From: Pseudomonadota bacterium
GTDB taxonomy: Bacteria > Pseudomonadota > Alphaproteobacteria > UBA828
DNA length: 60,620 nucleotides
NCBI GenBank assembly: GCA_027624955.1
Contig: JAQBTG010000021.1
Coordinates: forward strand, 1-60,620
Reading direction: 5' to 3'
Shown: piece by piece, positions 43,000-51,280 of the stretch
Numbering within the stretch: position 1 is the stretch's first letter
Layout of the letters: each line of letters starts with the position of its first letter
Notes under the pieces: model-generated
Seen by the model: the letters and a program-made list of their open reading frames with translations, nothing else
Databases searched by the model: none
What the model was told of the DNA's origin: nothing
Position numbers and translations under genes: made by a program

Positions 43000-45783
43000 A
43001 TGGACAAGAATATCTATAAATTTATCTTCAAACACACCAAGGGGCAGCAGCTTTATATCCTCTTGGTGACGGTATTCTCTATGCCGTTTTACTATGCTTC
43101 GCTTGATATCCCCAAGTTGATCATCAATTCGGCGTTGGAGGTCGACAATCCGGCCGTTATCGGCGATGAGTTTCCGCGCCCGCTGAAGATGTTCGGTATC
43201 GGATTAGTGGACATGGAACAGCTGACCCTGTTGGGGTCGCTGTGCATCATTTTCCTCTTTCTCGTGCTCGTTAACGGCGGCTTTAAGATGTACATCAACA
43301 TCTATAAAGGCCGCATGGGTGAGCGCATGCTGCGGCGTCTCAGATTCCTGCTCTATTCGCGCATCCTGCGCTTTCCATTGTCGCATTTCCGCAAGGTGAG
43401 TCAGGGCGAGCTGATTCCAATGATCACCGCCGAGGTCGAGCCGCTCGGCGGCTTTATCGGCGATGCCTTCGCCGTGCCGGCCCTCCAGGGTGGCCTGCTG
43501 TTGACGGCGATCTTTTACATCTTCTCACAGGATCCTCTGATGGGGGCGGCGTCGATCCTGCTCTATCCGGTTCAGGGCTGGATCATCCCGAAGCTGCAAA
43601 AGCGCGTGAATATGCTGGGCAAAGCGCGTGTGCGCGAGGTGCGCAAGCTGTCGGAGAAGATCGGTGAATCGGTTTCCGGTATTCAGGAAATCCACGCCAA
43701 CGACACAGCGCAGTATGAATTGGCCGATTTCTCCGAGCGCTTGGGCACGATCTACCTCATTCGTTTTCAGATTTACAACAAAAAGTTCTTCATCAAGTTC
43801 CTGAACAATCTGCTGGCCCAGCTCACACCGTTCTTTTTCTTTTCGATTGGCGGCTATTTGGTGATTGAAGGAAAAATATCGATGGGTTCGTTGGTTGCCG
43901 TATTGGCCGCCTATAAGGACCTGTCGCCGCCGTGGAAGGAACTGTTGACCTATTACCAAATTCAGGCCGATTCGCGGATCAAATATGACCAGGTGATCAG
44001 CCAGTTTGAGCCTCAAGGCCTGATGGATGAAGACAAACAATATTCGGACGCCGACGAGTTTGAGTCGTGGGAGGGCGAAGTCGCGGCGGCCAATTTGAGC
44101 CTGCAAGACGAAGACCAGGTGACCATCGTCAACGGCGTCAGTTTCAAGTTTCCGGTTTCCGATCATGTCGCCATCGTTGGCTCCTCGGGCAGCGGCAAGG
44201 AAGAGCTGATGTTGTTGCTGGCGCGCCTCATCGAGCCGACCGGCGGGCGGCTCAACGCCGGCGGTAAAGAGTTGAGCGACTTGCCGGAATCGGTGACCGG
44301 GCGGCGCATTGGCTTTGTTGGGCAGAACGCCTACATCTTTTCGTCCAGCCTGATGGAGAATCTGCTGTATGGCCTGAAGCATCGTCCGCGTGAGGAAGAG
44401 GAGTCCGCCCCGGCAGAGGCCGTCGAGACGTCGGAAGCCACCGAGGCGCAGGAACCCGCAGGAAAGCAGGCAAAGATACGGAAGAAGCGGAAGAAAGGCG
44501 GCGACGATCCGCCGGACGCTGCTGCGTCGCGCCGGAGTTGGCTCGCCGAATCGGCTCGCGCCGGTAATTCCAAGCATGATATTTATCACGATTGGGTGGA
44601 TTACGATGGCGCCGGCATGGGCTCGCCGGATGGCGTCGCGACGGCCGCGCTCAAGGCGATCAAAATCGCCGACATGGAGGAGGATGTTTACCAATACGGC
44701 ATGCGTGGCTCGCTCGACCCGACGGAGAGCGGCGAGGCGGCTGAGCGTATTCTCAAAGCCCGCGCCGCGCTGATGGCGCGCCTCAAAGAGCCAGCCTATG
44801 CCGAACTGGTCGAGCCGTTCGACCGCGCGAGCTATAATCTGAATGCCACTTTGGCGGAAAACCTTATCTTCGGAAATCCAGTCGGCGACGCCTTCGATAT
44901 GGAGAAGCTGGCCGAGAATTCCTATGTTTTGGAAGTGCTGGAAAAAGCGGATTTGATCGACGATCTGCTGAGCTGCGGCCACCAACTCACCGCCACGATG
45001 ATCGAACTGTTCGCCGATTTGCCGCCGGATCACGAATTGTTCCAGCGCTTCAGCTTTATCAGCGCCGACGATTTGCCCGAATACCAGACTCTGGCAACCC
45101 ATACCGATAAGGACAAGCTCTCCGAATTGGGCGTCGAAGATCGCACGCGTCTGTTGTCACTGCCGTTCAAATTGATCCCCGCGCGGCACCGGCTCGGTCT
45201 CATCGATGAGGATATGCAAGTTAAAATCCTCGAGGCGCGGCGTATCTTTCACGAGGAACTGCCTGAGGAATTGCAGAATTCGATCGAGATGTTCGACGCC
45301 GAAAAATACAATTCAGCGGCAACTCTGCAGGATAATATTTTGTTCGGTAAATTGGCCTATGGTCAGGCGCAAGCGGCGGAGAAAATCGGCGAGCTGGTCT
45401 CCGAGGTCATCGACGTGCAGGATCTGCGCTCCACGGTTATGGAGGTCGGGCTCGATTTTCAGGCCGGCATTGCAGGCTCGCGTCTTTCTTCCACGCAACG
45501 CCAAAAACTCGCCATCGCCCGCGCCGTGATGAAGCACCCCGAAGTGCTCATCTTGTCTGAGGCCACGGTGGTTCTCGAAAACACCACGCAAACGCGCATT
45601 CTCAACAATGTATTGGCGGAATTTTCGGGCAAGGGAGTCATCTGGTCTCTCCACCGCGCCAGCGACGCCGAGCGATTTAAACAAATATTGGTGATGAAGA
45701 ATGGCCGGGTGGTGGAAGACGGAGACTTTGCCGCATTGAACCAGCCTGGCACCGCGTTCAAGGAACTACTGGACAACGAATAA
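43000..45783 (+). CDS. Atypical ABC exporter with degenerate ATPase motifs and repeated Q-loop segment
   Basis: A 927-aa fused exporter. A type IV ABC transmembrane domain covers about 15-330 ('VFSMPFYYASLDIPKLIINS'). The NBD is unusual. Walker A at 394-401 is 'GSSGSGKE', with Glu where Ser/Thr coordinates Mg. The signature at 829-833 is 'LSSTQ', and Walker B at 850-854 is 'LILSE', with Ser for Asp but the catalytic Glu854 kept. The H-loop is His885. Walker A and signature are about 430 residues apart instead of ~100. The insert has an acidic/Lys-rich linker (about 465-510) and repeats of the Q-loop element: 'SSSLMENLLYG', 'ATLAENLIFG' and 'ATLQDNILFG'. A cyclic-nucleotide-binding protein gene follows. 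Confidence 0.9.
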   Translation: MDKNIYKFIFKHTKGQQLYILLVTVFSMPFYYASLDIPKLIINSALEVDNPAVIGDEFPRPLKMFGIGLVDMEQLTLLGSLCIIFLFLVLVNGGFKMYINIYKGRMGERMLRRLRFLLYSRILRFPLSHFRKVSQGELIPMITAEVEPLGGFIGDAFAVPALQGGLLLTAIFYIFSQDPLMGAASILLYPVQGWIIPKLQKRVNMLGKARVREVRKLSEKIGESVSGIQEIHANDTAQYELADFSERLGTIYLIRFQIYNKKFFIKFLNNLLAQLTPFFFFSIGGYLVIEGKISMGSLVAVLAAYKDLSPPWKELLTYYQIQADSRIKYDQVISQFEPQGLMDEDKQYSDADEFESWEGEVAAANLSLQDEDQVTIVNGVSFKFPVSDHVAIVGSSGSGKEELMLLLARLIEPTGGRLNAGGKELSDLPESVTGRRIGFVGQNAYIFSSSLMENLLYGLKHRPREEEESAPAEAVETSEATEAQEPAGKQAKIRKKRKKGGDDPPDAAASRRSWLAESARAGNSKHDIYHDWVDYDGAGMGSPDGVATAALKAIKIADMEEDVYQYGMRGSLDPTESGEAAERILKARAALMARLKEPAYAELVEPFDRASYNLNATLAENLIFGNPVGDAFDMEKLAENSYVLEVLEKADLIDDLLSCGHQLTATMIELFADLPPDHELFQRFSFISADDLPEYQTLATHTDKDKLSELGVEDRTRLLSLPFKLIPARHRLGLIDEDMQVKILEARRIFHEELPEELQNSIEMFDAEKYNSAATLQDNILFGKLAYGQAQAAEKIGELVSEVIDVQDLRSTVMEVGLDFQAGIAGSRLSSTQRQKLAIARAVMKHPEVLILSEATVVLENTTQTRILNNVLAEFSGKGVIWSLHRASDAERFKQILVMKNGRVVEDGDFAALNQPGTAFKELLDNE

Positions 45784-45888
45784 GAGAGAATTAATAAATT
45801 TATTCCTTCACCCCTTGGGCCTGTACGGCCGCGACCCGATATAAGTGAATTGTCCTGCGGCGGGACTGATAGGATTCAGGAGCAACTC

Positions 45889-46362
45889 ATGGCCACGGAT
45901 CTACAACAGGACGTCGATCTTCTTAGAAACGTTCCACTGTTTCGCAACCTCGACGCCGCCAAGCTCAAATTGTTGGCCTTTACCAGCGAGCGCCTCACCT
46001 ATGCCGCGGGCGACAGTTTGTTCAACCAGGGTGATTCGGGCGATACCGCATACGTGATCGTTGAAGGTGAGGCCGACATCATCATCAACACGCCGGGCGG
46101 CCCAATCGTCGTGGCAACGGTCAAGCAGAACGATTGGGTGGGTGAAATCGCCATTCTTTGCGATGTGCCGCGTACTGCGACGATCACCGCAAAAAGCAAA
46201 CTGACCACCTTGCGCATCTCCAAGGATGTGTTTTTCCAGCTGGTCATGCAGTTTCCACAAATGTCGGTCGAGGTCATGCGCGAGCTGGCGTTTCGGCTGG
46301 AGCGCACCAACCGCCGGCTGCAGGAGGCCGTTGGTAAATTGAAAGAGGCCGAACAAAAATAG
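45889..46362 (+). CDS. Cyclic nucleotide-binding domain protein
   Basis: A 157-aa stand-alone cNMP-binding (Crp-like) domain without a DNA-binding region. ATG 45889 is chosen because CAGGAG lies 7-8 nt upstream. The domain starts 'LLRNVPLFRNLDAAKLKLLA', then 'YAAGDSLFNQGDSGDTAYVI', 'QNDWVGEIAILCDVPRTATI', which is the phosphate-binding cassette with Gly-Glu and Arg, and ends in a basic helix 'ELAFRLERTNRRLQEAVGKL'. It probably senses cAMP, cGMP or a related ligand and may regulate the ABC exporter upstream (105-nt gap). The link is inferred from position. Confidence 0.9.
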   Translation: MATDLQQDVDLLRNVPLFRNLDAAKLKLLAFTSERLTYAAGDSLFNQGDSGDTAYVIVEGEADIIINTPGGPIVVATVKQNDWVGEIAILCDVPRTATITAKSKLTTLRISKDVFFQLVMQFPQMSVEVMRELAFRLERTNRRLQEAVGKLKEAEQK

Positions 46363-46366
46363 GCGG

Positions 46367-46402
46367 CGCGATATTTACCGCGATATTTACCGCGATTTTT
46401 AC
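46367..46402. repeat. Three tandem 12-bp repeats filling the gap before a start codon
   Basis: The unit CGCGATATTTAC occurs at 46367-46378 and 46379-46390, and with one change (CGCGATTTTTAC) at 46391-46402. The array occupies nearly all of the 42 nt between the cNMP-protein stop and ATG 46405. No Shine-Dalgarno is present in it. Copy-number change would alter spacing to the ATG in 12-nt steps. Confidence 0.9.
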
Positions 46403-46404
46403 CC

Positions 46405-46893
46405 ATGAGCCGGCTCGACAGCTTCGTCCGCCGCGCCGCCGCGCAGCGCGATTGCCTCGCCGACGCGGCGCGGCGGATCGCCGATCTCCCGGGGCCGGTG
46501 ATCGAATTGGGGCTTGGCAACGGGCGCACCTATGACCATTTGCGCCACCTTCTTCCGGCACGCGAGATTTTCGTATTCGACCGCCAAGTTGCCGCGCATC
46601 CAGATTGTGTGCCCGACGCAGGGCATCTGTTTCTCGGCGATTTCCGTGCGACGCTGCCTGACGCCATGACGCGTCTCGGCGCGCCAGTTGCTTTGCTGCA
46701 CGGCGATATCGGCAGTGGCAACGTCGTGAAGACGGCGGCTCTTGCCACCTGGTTGGCGCCGGCGATTCGGCCGTTGCTGGCGCCGGGCGCTGTGGTGGTG
46801 TGTGATCAGCCTTTGCATGATGCCGGCCTCAAGCCGCTTGAGGCGCCGCCAAGCGTCGAAGCCGAGCGTTATTTCATGTACCGCGCCTTGTGA
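46405..46893 (+). CDS. Small SAM methyltransferase (Methyltransf_17-like), copy 2
   Basis: A 162-aa paralogue of the protein at 34050. The SAM loop is 'VIELGLGNGRTYDHLRHLLP', followed by 'IFVFDRQVAAHPDCVPDAGH', 'FRATLPDAMTRLGAP', 'ALLHGDIGSGNVVKTAA' and the end 'RYFMYRAL'. The start at 46405 follows three 12-bp tandem repeats and has no visible Shine-Dalgarno, so its translation may depend on the upstream cNMP gene or be weak. Function unknown; membership of a glycan-modifying set is inferred from neighbours. Confidence 0.85.
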   Translation: MSRLDSFVRRAAAQRDCLADAARRIADLPGPVIELGLGNGRTYDHLRHLLPAREIFVFDRQVAAHPDCVPDAGHLFLGDFRATLPDAMTRLGAPVALLHGDIGSGNVVKTAALATWLAPAIRPLLAPGAVVVCDQPLHDAGLKPLEAPPSVEAERYFMYRAL

Positions 46894-46926
46894 CACCGGT
46901 GACTCCGGTGATTTTGGTGGCTGGCG

Positions 46927-47163
46927 TCACGCTCGCCAGAAGGGTTTGCTTGTTTCCTGCACGACGTCGGCCCGAGTGATACCGGCATCCTTTAACAAGC
47001 GTTCGTCGACGCAGCCCAATTCGCGCCGCTCATCAATGCGCGCCTGCCAAAGATAGAGAACATTCAAGACACAAGATCCGGCCGAAAGGATCGCCAAACC
47101 GCGCCGCGGCCGCACCATGTGGCGGGTTGCGGCGTCGCTACCGACATACTGTTCCCGGGCCAT
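46927..47163 (-). CDS. DUF1127 (YjiS-like) small protein
   Basis: A 78-aa protein with a C-terminal DUF1127 segment: 'WQARIDERRELGCVDERLLK', then 'DAGITRADVVQETSKPFWR'. ATG 47163 ('MAREQYVGSD') is preferred because GGAAGG lies about 8 nt upstream; ATG 47187 is the alternative. The family consists of small basic proteins of alphaproteobacteria, some linked to RNA turnover or phosphate and stress responses, mostly uncharacterised. It is divergent from the LysR gene. Confidence 0.85.
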   Translation of the reverse strand: MAREQYVGSDAATRHMVRPRRGLAILSAGSCVLNVLYLWQARIDERRELGCVDERLLKDAGITRADVVQETSKPFWRA

Positions 47164-47285
47164 ATTCGCCTTCCTTCCCGCAACCATAGCGCTCCTGCAC
47201 AGTGCAAGAATTATGGCGGTCGCGGGGTCGGCGCAAACGATAAGAATTCATGGAATGATAAATTTTTCTAATGTAATATATTGCA

Positions 47286-48245
47286 ATGTTTCGTAAAATT
47301 CCCCCGCTGAATGCGGTTCGTGCCTTTGAGGCGGCGGCCCGGCACCTTAGCTTTACTCATGCTGCGGATGAATTGAACGTGACTCAGGCGGCGATCAGCC
47401 ACCAGATCAAATCGCTCGAGCAATGGCTCGGCCTGCCGTTGTTTCGCCGCCTCAACCGTGCCGTCAGCTTGACCGAGGAGGGCGCTGCGTATTTTCCCGC
47501 GGCGACTCAGGCTTTGGACGGATTGGCAGGCGCGACCGCGCGACTGTTGCGCGACATCAATTCGCGTTCGATCACTGTGACGACACTCGATTCTTTTGCC
47601 GCTCAGTGGCTGATGCCGCGCCTAAAAAATTTCCGCCGGCGTCATCCCGAGATCGACGTGCGCATTCTGCCATCGGATGGCTTGGTAGATTTCAACCGCC
47701 AGGAAGTCGATATGGCGATCCGCTACGGCAGCGGCATGTGGCCCGGCGTTGCCGCCATACCCTTGATGACGGAGGAAATCTTTCCGGTGTGCAGCCCGGC
47801 CCTGCTCGACGGCCCGCATCCCCTCCGCACACCTAGAGATTTGATCCATCATACGCTGTTGCACGATGACATGACCCACGCGCATGGCGACGTGAACTGG
47901 CAAACCTGGTTGCGTGCGGTGGGTGCCGATGGCGGTATCGACAGCGAACGCGGCCCATTTTTTGGCCATTCCTATTTGGTGATTCAGGCCGCTGTCGATG
48001 GTCAGGGCGTCGCCTTGGGGCGTGGCGTCTTAGTCGCCGACGCTTTGGCGGACGGTCGCTTGGTGCGGCCGTTCGAAGCCATGGGCTTACCAGGCGACTT
48101 TGCCTATTATATCGCCTATCCTGAGGGAGCAATGCAGCGCCCTGCGGTCGCTGCTTTTAGCAATTGGTTGCTGGAAGAAGCGCGTACCAGCCAGGAGGCG
48201 AGTCATGGCGAAGAGCGTAGCCAAGCCGAAGCAAATCAATCCTGA
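47286..48245 (+). CDS. LysR-family transcriptional regulator (GcvA-like)
   Basis: A 319-aa regulator. The N-terminal winged helix has 'PPLNAVRAFEAAARHLSFTH' and 'AADELNVTQAAISHQIKSLE', the GcvA-group signature. The effector domain shows 'ITVTTLDSFAAQWLMPRLKN', 'VDMAIRYGSGMWPGVAAIPL' and 'AAVDGQGVALGRGVLVADAL'. The C-terminal tail is extended and its last 41 nt overlap the cupin gene start. The AT-rich upstream gap (47188-47285) is a likely autoregulatory site. Target genes are unknown; the cupin is the closest candidate. Confidence 0.94.
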   Translation: MFRKIPPLNAVRAFEAAARHLSFTHAADELNVTQAAISHQIKSLEQWLGLPLFRRLNRAVSLTEEGAAYFPAATQALDGLAGATARLLRDINSRSITVTTLDSFAAQWLMPRLKNFRRRHPEIDVRILPSDGLVDFNRQEVDMAIRYGSGMWPGVAAIPLMTEEIFPVCSPALLDGPHPLRTPRDLIHHTLLHDDMTHAHGDVNWQTWLRAVGADGGIDSERGPFFGHSYLVIQAAVDGQGVALGRGVLVADALADGRLVRPFEAMGLPGDFAYYIAYPEGAMQRPAVAAFSNWLLEEARTSQEASHGEERSQAEANQS

Positions 48246-48612
48246 AGGCTTTGCAATTTCGCGCGCGCGGGACGGTGGATTTAAGAGCGGCGGCTTGCGG
48301 CAGAAATTCGAATACCGCGATCTCGATATTGCCGCAGCGACGCAAGGCCGGTTTCATGCCCAAATCGTGCGCATCGGCGGCACCGGGCAGCAGGTCGCGG
48401 CGGAACATTGGCATGAGCTTGATTTCCAGCTTGTCTATATCCTCAAGGGTTGGATGACGTTCGACTATGAAGGCGTCGGCGAAGTGCGCCTCGAAGCCGG
48501 AGATAGCGTTCTTCAACCGCCCGGCATCCACCATGCCGTGCTCGGCCATTCGCCGGATCTCGAGCTGCTCGAAGTCACAAGCCCGGCTGATTTCAGCACG
48601 ACCGAGAGCTAG
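48205..48612 (+). CDS. Cupin-domain protein
   Basis: A 135-aa single cupin. ATG 48205 ('MAKSVAKPKQINPEGFAISR') is chosen; it follows GGAGG and lies within the LysR 3' end. The metal-binding motifs are 'AEHWHELDFQLVYILKGWM' (motif 1) and 'LQPPGIHHAVLGHSPDLELL' (motif 2). Enzyme, sensor and binding functions are all possible for such small cupins. Overlap with the LysR gene by 41 nt indicates co-expression. Confidence 0.87.
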   Translation: MAKSVAKPKQINPEGFAISRARDGGFKSGGLRQKFEYRDLDIAAATQGRFHAQIVRIGGTGQQVAAEHWHELDFQLVYILKGWMTFDYEGVGEVRLEAGDSVLQPPGIHHAVLGHSPDLELLEVTSPADFSTTES

Positions 48613-48638
48613 TTCACCGAGTCAGCGTGGCGGCCGGT

Positions 48639-49625
48639 TTACGAGTCGTCTTCGGCTTTACTCGTCGCGGCCTGCACGATGTCCCAGTTGGCGCGCAGGC
48701 TGTCGGTTACATTCAACGCGGCTTCGAGGGCCCTGAGACCATCCTCGCCACTCACCACCGGCGCCGTGCCGTCGCGCACCGCGGCGATGAAGGCTTCGAC
48801 CTCGCGCTCAAGCTCGTCCACTTCCTCATAGCTCTGCTCTTCCACATCGATGTCAGAAAAGCCGGCGACCGGCCCGGCGCTTTTCTTAGCAACGATGCGC
48901 GTCTTGCGCTTGTCGAAATCAACGGCGATGTAGGCGTCCGATTGGAAGATGCGCATCTGGCGCTCGGTCTTCAGACTGATGCGGCTCGCGGTAATGTTGG
49001 CGATACAGCCGTTGGCGAATTTAACCCGGGCGTTGGCGATATCTTCCGAATCAGAAAACACCGGCGCGCCGGCGGCGTCGATCGACGCGATCGGGGCCTG
49101 CACCAGCGATAGGATGAAATCGAGATCGTGGATCATCAGATCGAGGATCACGCTGACATCGGTGCCGCGCGGCTTGAACGGTGCGATGCGAAGGCTCTCA
49201 ATGAACAGCGGGTTGTTGAGGCGGCGGTGAAGAAATTGCGCCGCGCCGGAGAAGCGCGGCAGATGGCCGATTTGTAACACCAGGTTTTTTTCATGCGCCA
49301 GCGCGATCAGGCGTCGAGCGTCATCAAGATTGTCGGCGATCGGTTTTTCCAGCAGCACATGCACGCCGGCTTCGAGAAAGCCCTGTGCCACCTCGAAATG
49401 CGCCCGTGTCGGCACGGCTACTGTCACGGCATCGAGTTGTCCGAGCATGTCGCGCGGGTCGTCAAAGCCGGGAATGCCGTACAGCGCCGCCACTTCGCGC
49501 GCCTGCTCGCCGTTGCTATCGGCCACCGCCACCAGATCGGCGGCCGGTGAGGCGGCGATCTTGGCGGCGTGAAACTTGCCGAAATGGCCAACGCCGGCGA
49601 CGCCCATTCTTAGCTTTTTTGCCAC
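48639..49625 (-). CDS. Gfo/Idh/MocA family NAD(P)-dependent oxidoreductase
   Basis: A 328-aa sugar or polyol dehydrogenase-type protein. The Rossmann loop is 'MGVAGVGHFGKFHAAKIAAS', and the active-site 'EKP' motif is in 'HVLLEKPIADNLDDARRLIA'. 'LQIGHLPRFSGAAQFLH' and 'VSVILDLMIHDLDFILSLVQ' supply the second-domain His and Asp region. Members oxidise, reduce or epimerise sugars, including nucleotide sugars for surface glycans. The alphaproteobacterial relatives often sit in lipid A or LPS loci. It is divergent from the RraA-like gene. Confidence 0.93.
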   Translation of the reverse strand: MAKKLRMGVAGVGHFGKFHAAKIAASPAADLVAVADSNGEQAREVAALYGIPGFDDPRDMLGQLDAVTVAVPTRAHFEVAQGFLEAGVHVLLEKPIADNLDDARRLIALAHEKNLVLQIGHLPRFSGAAQFLHRRLNNPLFIESLRIAPFKPRGTDVSVILDLMIHDLDFILSLVQAPIASIDAAGAPVFSDSEDIANARVKFANGCIANITASRISLKTERQMRIFQSDAYIAVDFDKRKTRIVAKKSAGPVAGFSDIDVEEQSYEEVDELEREVEAFIAAVRDGTAPVVSGEDGLRALEAALNVTDSLRANWDIVQAATSKAEDDS

Positions 49626-49701
49626 GCTTCCTGTCCTTGCCCTTCAGGGCGCGTTATATATCCCGTTGCGATCACATGCGTGAACCAGAAAGGCCAGTCC
49701 A

Positions 49702-50427
49702 TTGATCGATACACCGCTGATGACCGATACACCGCTGAACGAACAGGAATTATCGCTGCTGAGCGAGATCGACACTCCCACAATCTGCAACGCGTTGGAA
49801 ATTGTTTCGCCGGAACGGCGCGCGGTCGGCTTCACCGTGAGCCATCTGCATTGCGCCTTTCCCGAATTGCCGCCAATGGTTGGCTATGCCCGCACTGCGC
49901 GGGTGCGCGCGGCGGCATCGCCTTCGGCCGACAATCAGGATCAGACCGCGGCGCGCCTGGCCTATTATCGCTATATCGAAGCGGGCGCCGGTCCCACCGT
50001 GATGGTGATCGAGGATATCGACACGCCGCCCGGTTTCGGTTCGTGGTGGGGAGAAGTGCATACCAATGTGCACAAGGCGCTGGGTTCGCTCGGCGTCGTC
50101 ACCTCCGGCTCGGTGCGCGATCTCGACATGATCGCCGAAGGTTTTCAGCTGCTCTCCGGTTCGGTCAGCCCGAGCCACGCCTTTGTGCATCTGGTCGATT
50201 GCGGCGGCGAAGTGAATGTCCATGGCATGGTCACACGCTCGGGCGATCTGATCCATGCGGATCGTCACGGCGCGGTCATCATCCCGCATGACGTAGCGCG
50301 CCAGGTGCCCGAAGCCGCGGCGCTCTGCATGCGGCGTGAAAAACCGGTGCTGGACGCCTGCAAGAGCGGCAATTTTTCCGTCGATATGATCGAGAAGGCG
50401 TTCGCCGAGGCCGGCGATATTCACTAA
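49702..50427 (+). CDS. RraA-family protein (aldolase/regulator-like)
   Basis: A 241-aa member of the RraA/dimethylmenaquinone-methyltransferase-like family, which includes 4-hydroxy-4-methyl-2-oxoglutarate aldolases and the RNase E inhibitor RraA. Key parts are 'GSLGVVTSGSVRDLDMIAEG', with the substrate-binding Gly-x-x-Arg-Asp, and 'RSGDLIHADRHGAVIIP' with the metal Asp. The start is TTG 49702, supported by AAAGG about 9 nt upstream; ATG 49720 is an alternative. The first 36 nt contain a short direct duplication ('DTPLMTDTPL'). Catabolic aldolase is likelier than RNA regulation. Confidence 0.87.
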   Translation: MIDTPLMTDTPLNEQELSLLSEIDTPTICNALEIVSPERRAVGFTVSHLHCAFPELPPMVGYARTARVRAAASPSADNQDQTAARLAYYRYIEAGAGPTVMVIEDIDTPPGFGSWWGEVHTNVHKALGSLGVVTSGSVRDLDMIAEGFQLLSGSVSPSHAFVHLVDCGGEVNVHGMVTRSGDLIHADRHGAVIIPHDVARQVPEAAALCMRREKPVLDACKSGNFSVDMIEKAFAEAGDIH

Positions 50428-50431
50428 GCGA

Positions 50432-51235
50432 TCATAAATTTAAATCGACAATAACCGGCGCGTGGTCGGACGGCTTGGTCCAGCCACGTACTTCTTTGAT
50501 CACCGCCACTGCGGCAAGGCTGTCCTTCAGCGCCGGCGTCACCCAGATATGGTCGAGCCGCCGGCCGCGGTTCGACAGTTCCCAATCGCGCGCGCGGTAG
50601 CTCCACCACGAAAAAATCTGCTCGTCCTCGGGCACAAAGTGGCGGATCGCATCGACCCAGTCATGCGAGTCATAGACCCGCGCCATCGCCGCCACTTCGA
50701 CCGGCGTGTGGCTGACCACTTTCAACAGCTGCTTGTGCGACCACACATCGTTTTCGAGCGGCGCCACATTGAGATCGCCGACCAGCACGAAGCGATTTGA
50801 TTTCTTGCGCCGTTCCGTGAACCACGCTGCCATCTCGTCAAGAAATTGCAACTTGTGGGCAAATTTTTCGTTTTCCTCCGGGTCCGGTACATCGCCGCCG
50901 GCGGGCACGTAAAAATTATGCAGCTCAAGCTTTTTACCGTCTTCGGCTTTCACCGTCACCCAGGCATGGCGCGCATCCTCCTTGCCGCACCAGTGGCGTG
51001 TCTCGCTGTGTGTGAACGGCAGGCGCGAGAGAATGGCGACGCCGTGATAGGCCTTTTGCCCGTGGATCAATTGATGCTGATAGCCGAGCGCTTCGCCCAG
51101 CCCCGGCGGGAACAATTCGTTCACCACCTTGATTTCCTGCAGGCAGAGAAGGTCGGGCTGCTGTTCGCTGAGCAGGCGTTCGATATGCTCGGTATGGATA
51201 CGGACGGAATTCACATTCCAAGTACAGATACGCAT
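50432..51235 (-). CDS. xthA: Exodeoxyribonuclease III
   Basis: A 267-aa Mg-dependent AP endonuclease and 3'-5' exonuclease for base-excision repair. Motifs are 'MRICTWNVNSVR', 'LLCLQEIKVVNELFP' with the metal-binding Glu, 'LVGDLNVAPLENDVW', 'VDAIRHFVPEDEQIFSWWSY' and the C-terminal 'WTKPSDHAPVIVDL' with the catalytic Asp-His. Length is standard. It lies 45 nt downstream of the hydantoinase B gene and may be read from the same transcript. Confidence 0.97.
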   Translation of the reverse strand: MRICTWNVNSVRIHTEHIERLLSEQQPDLLCLQEIKVVNELFPPGLGEALGYQHQLIHGQKAYHGVAILSRLPFTHSETRHWCGKEDARHAWVTVKAEDGKKLELHNFYVPAGGDVPDPEENEKFAHKLQFLDEMAAWFTERRKKSNRFVLVGDLNVAPLENDVWSHKQLLKVVSHTPVEVAAMARVYDSHDWVDAIRHFVPEDEQIFSWWSYRARDWELSNRGRRLDHIWVTPALKDSLAAVAVIKEVRGWTKPSDHAPVIVDLNL

Positions 51236-51280
51236 GGTGTTTTGATCTTTCTTTTTCTGTCACCTGTGACGGTCGCGCAT

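Noticed and set aside
43525-45102. 525-aa minus-strand ORF
   Set aside because: Antisense shadow of the ABC exporter, caused by high GC and third-position bias.
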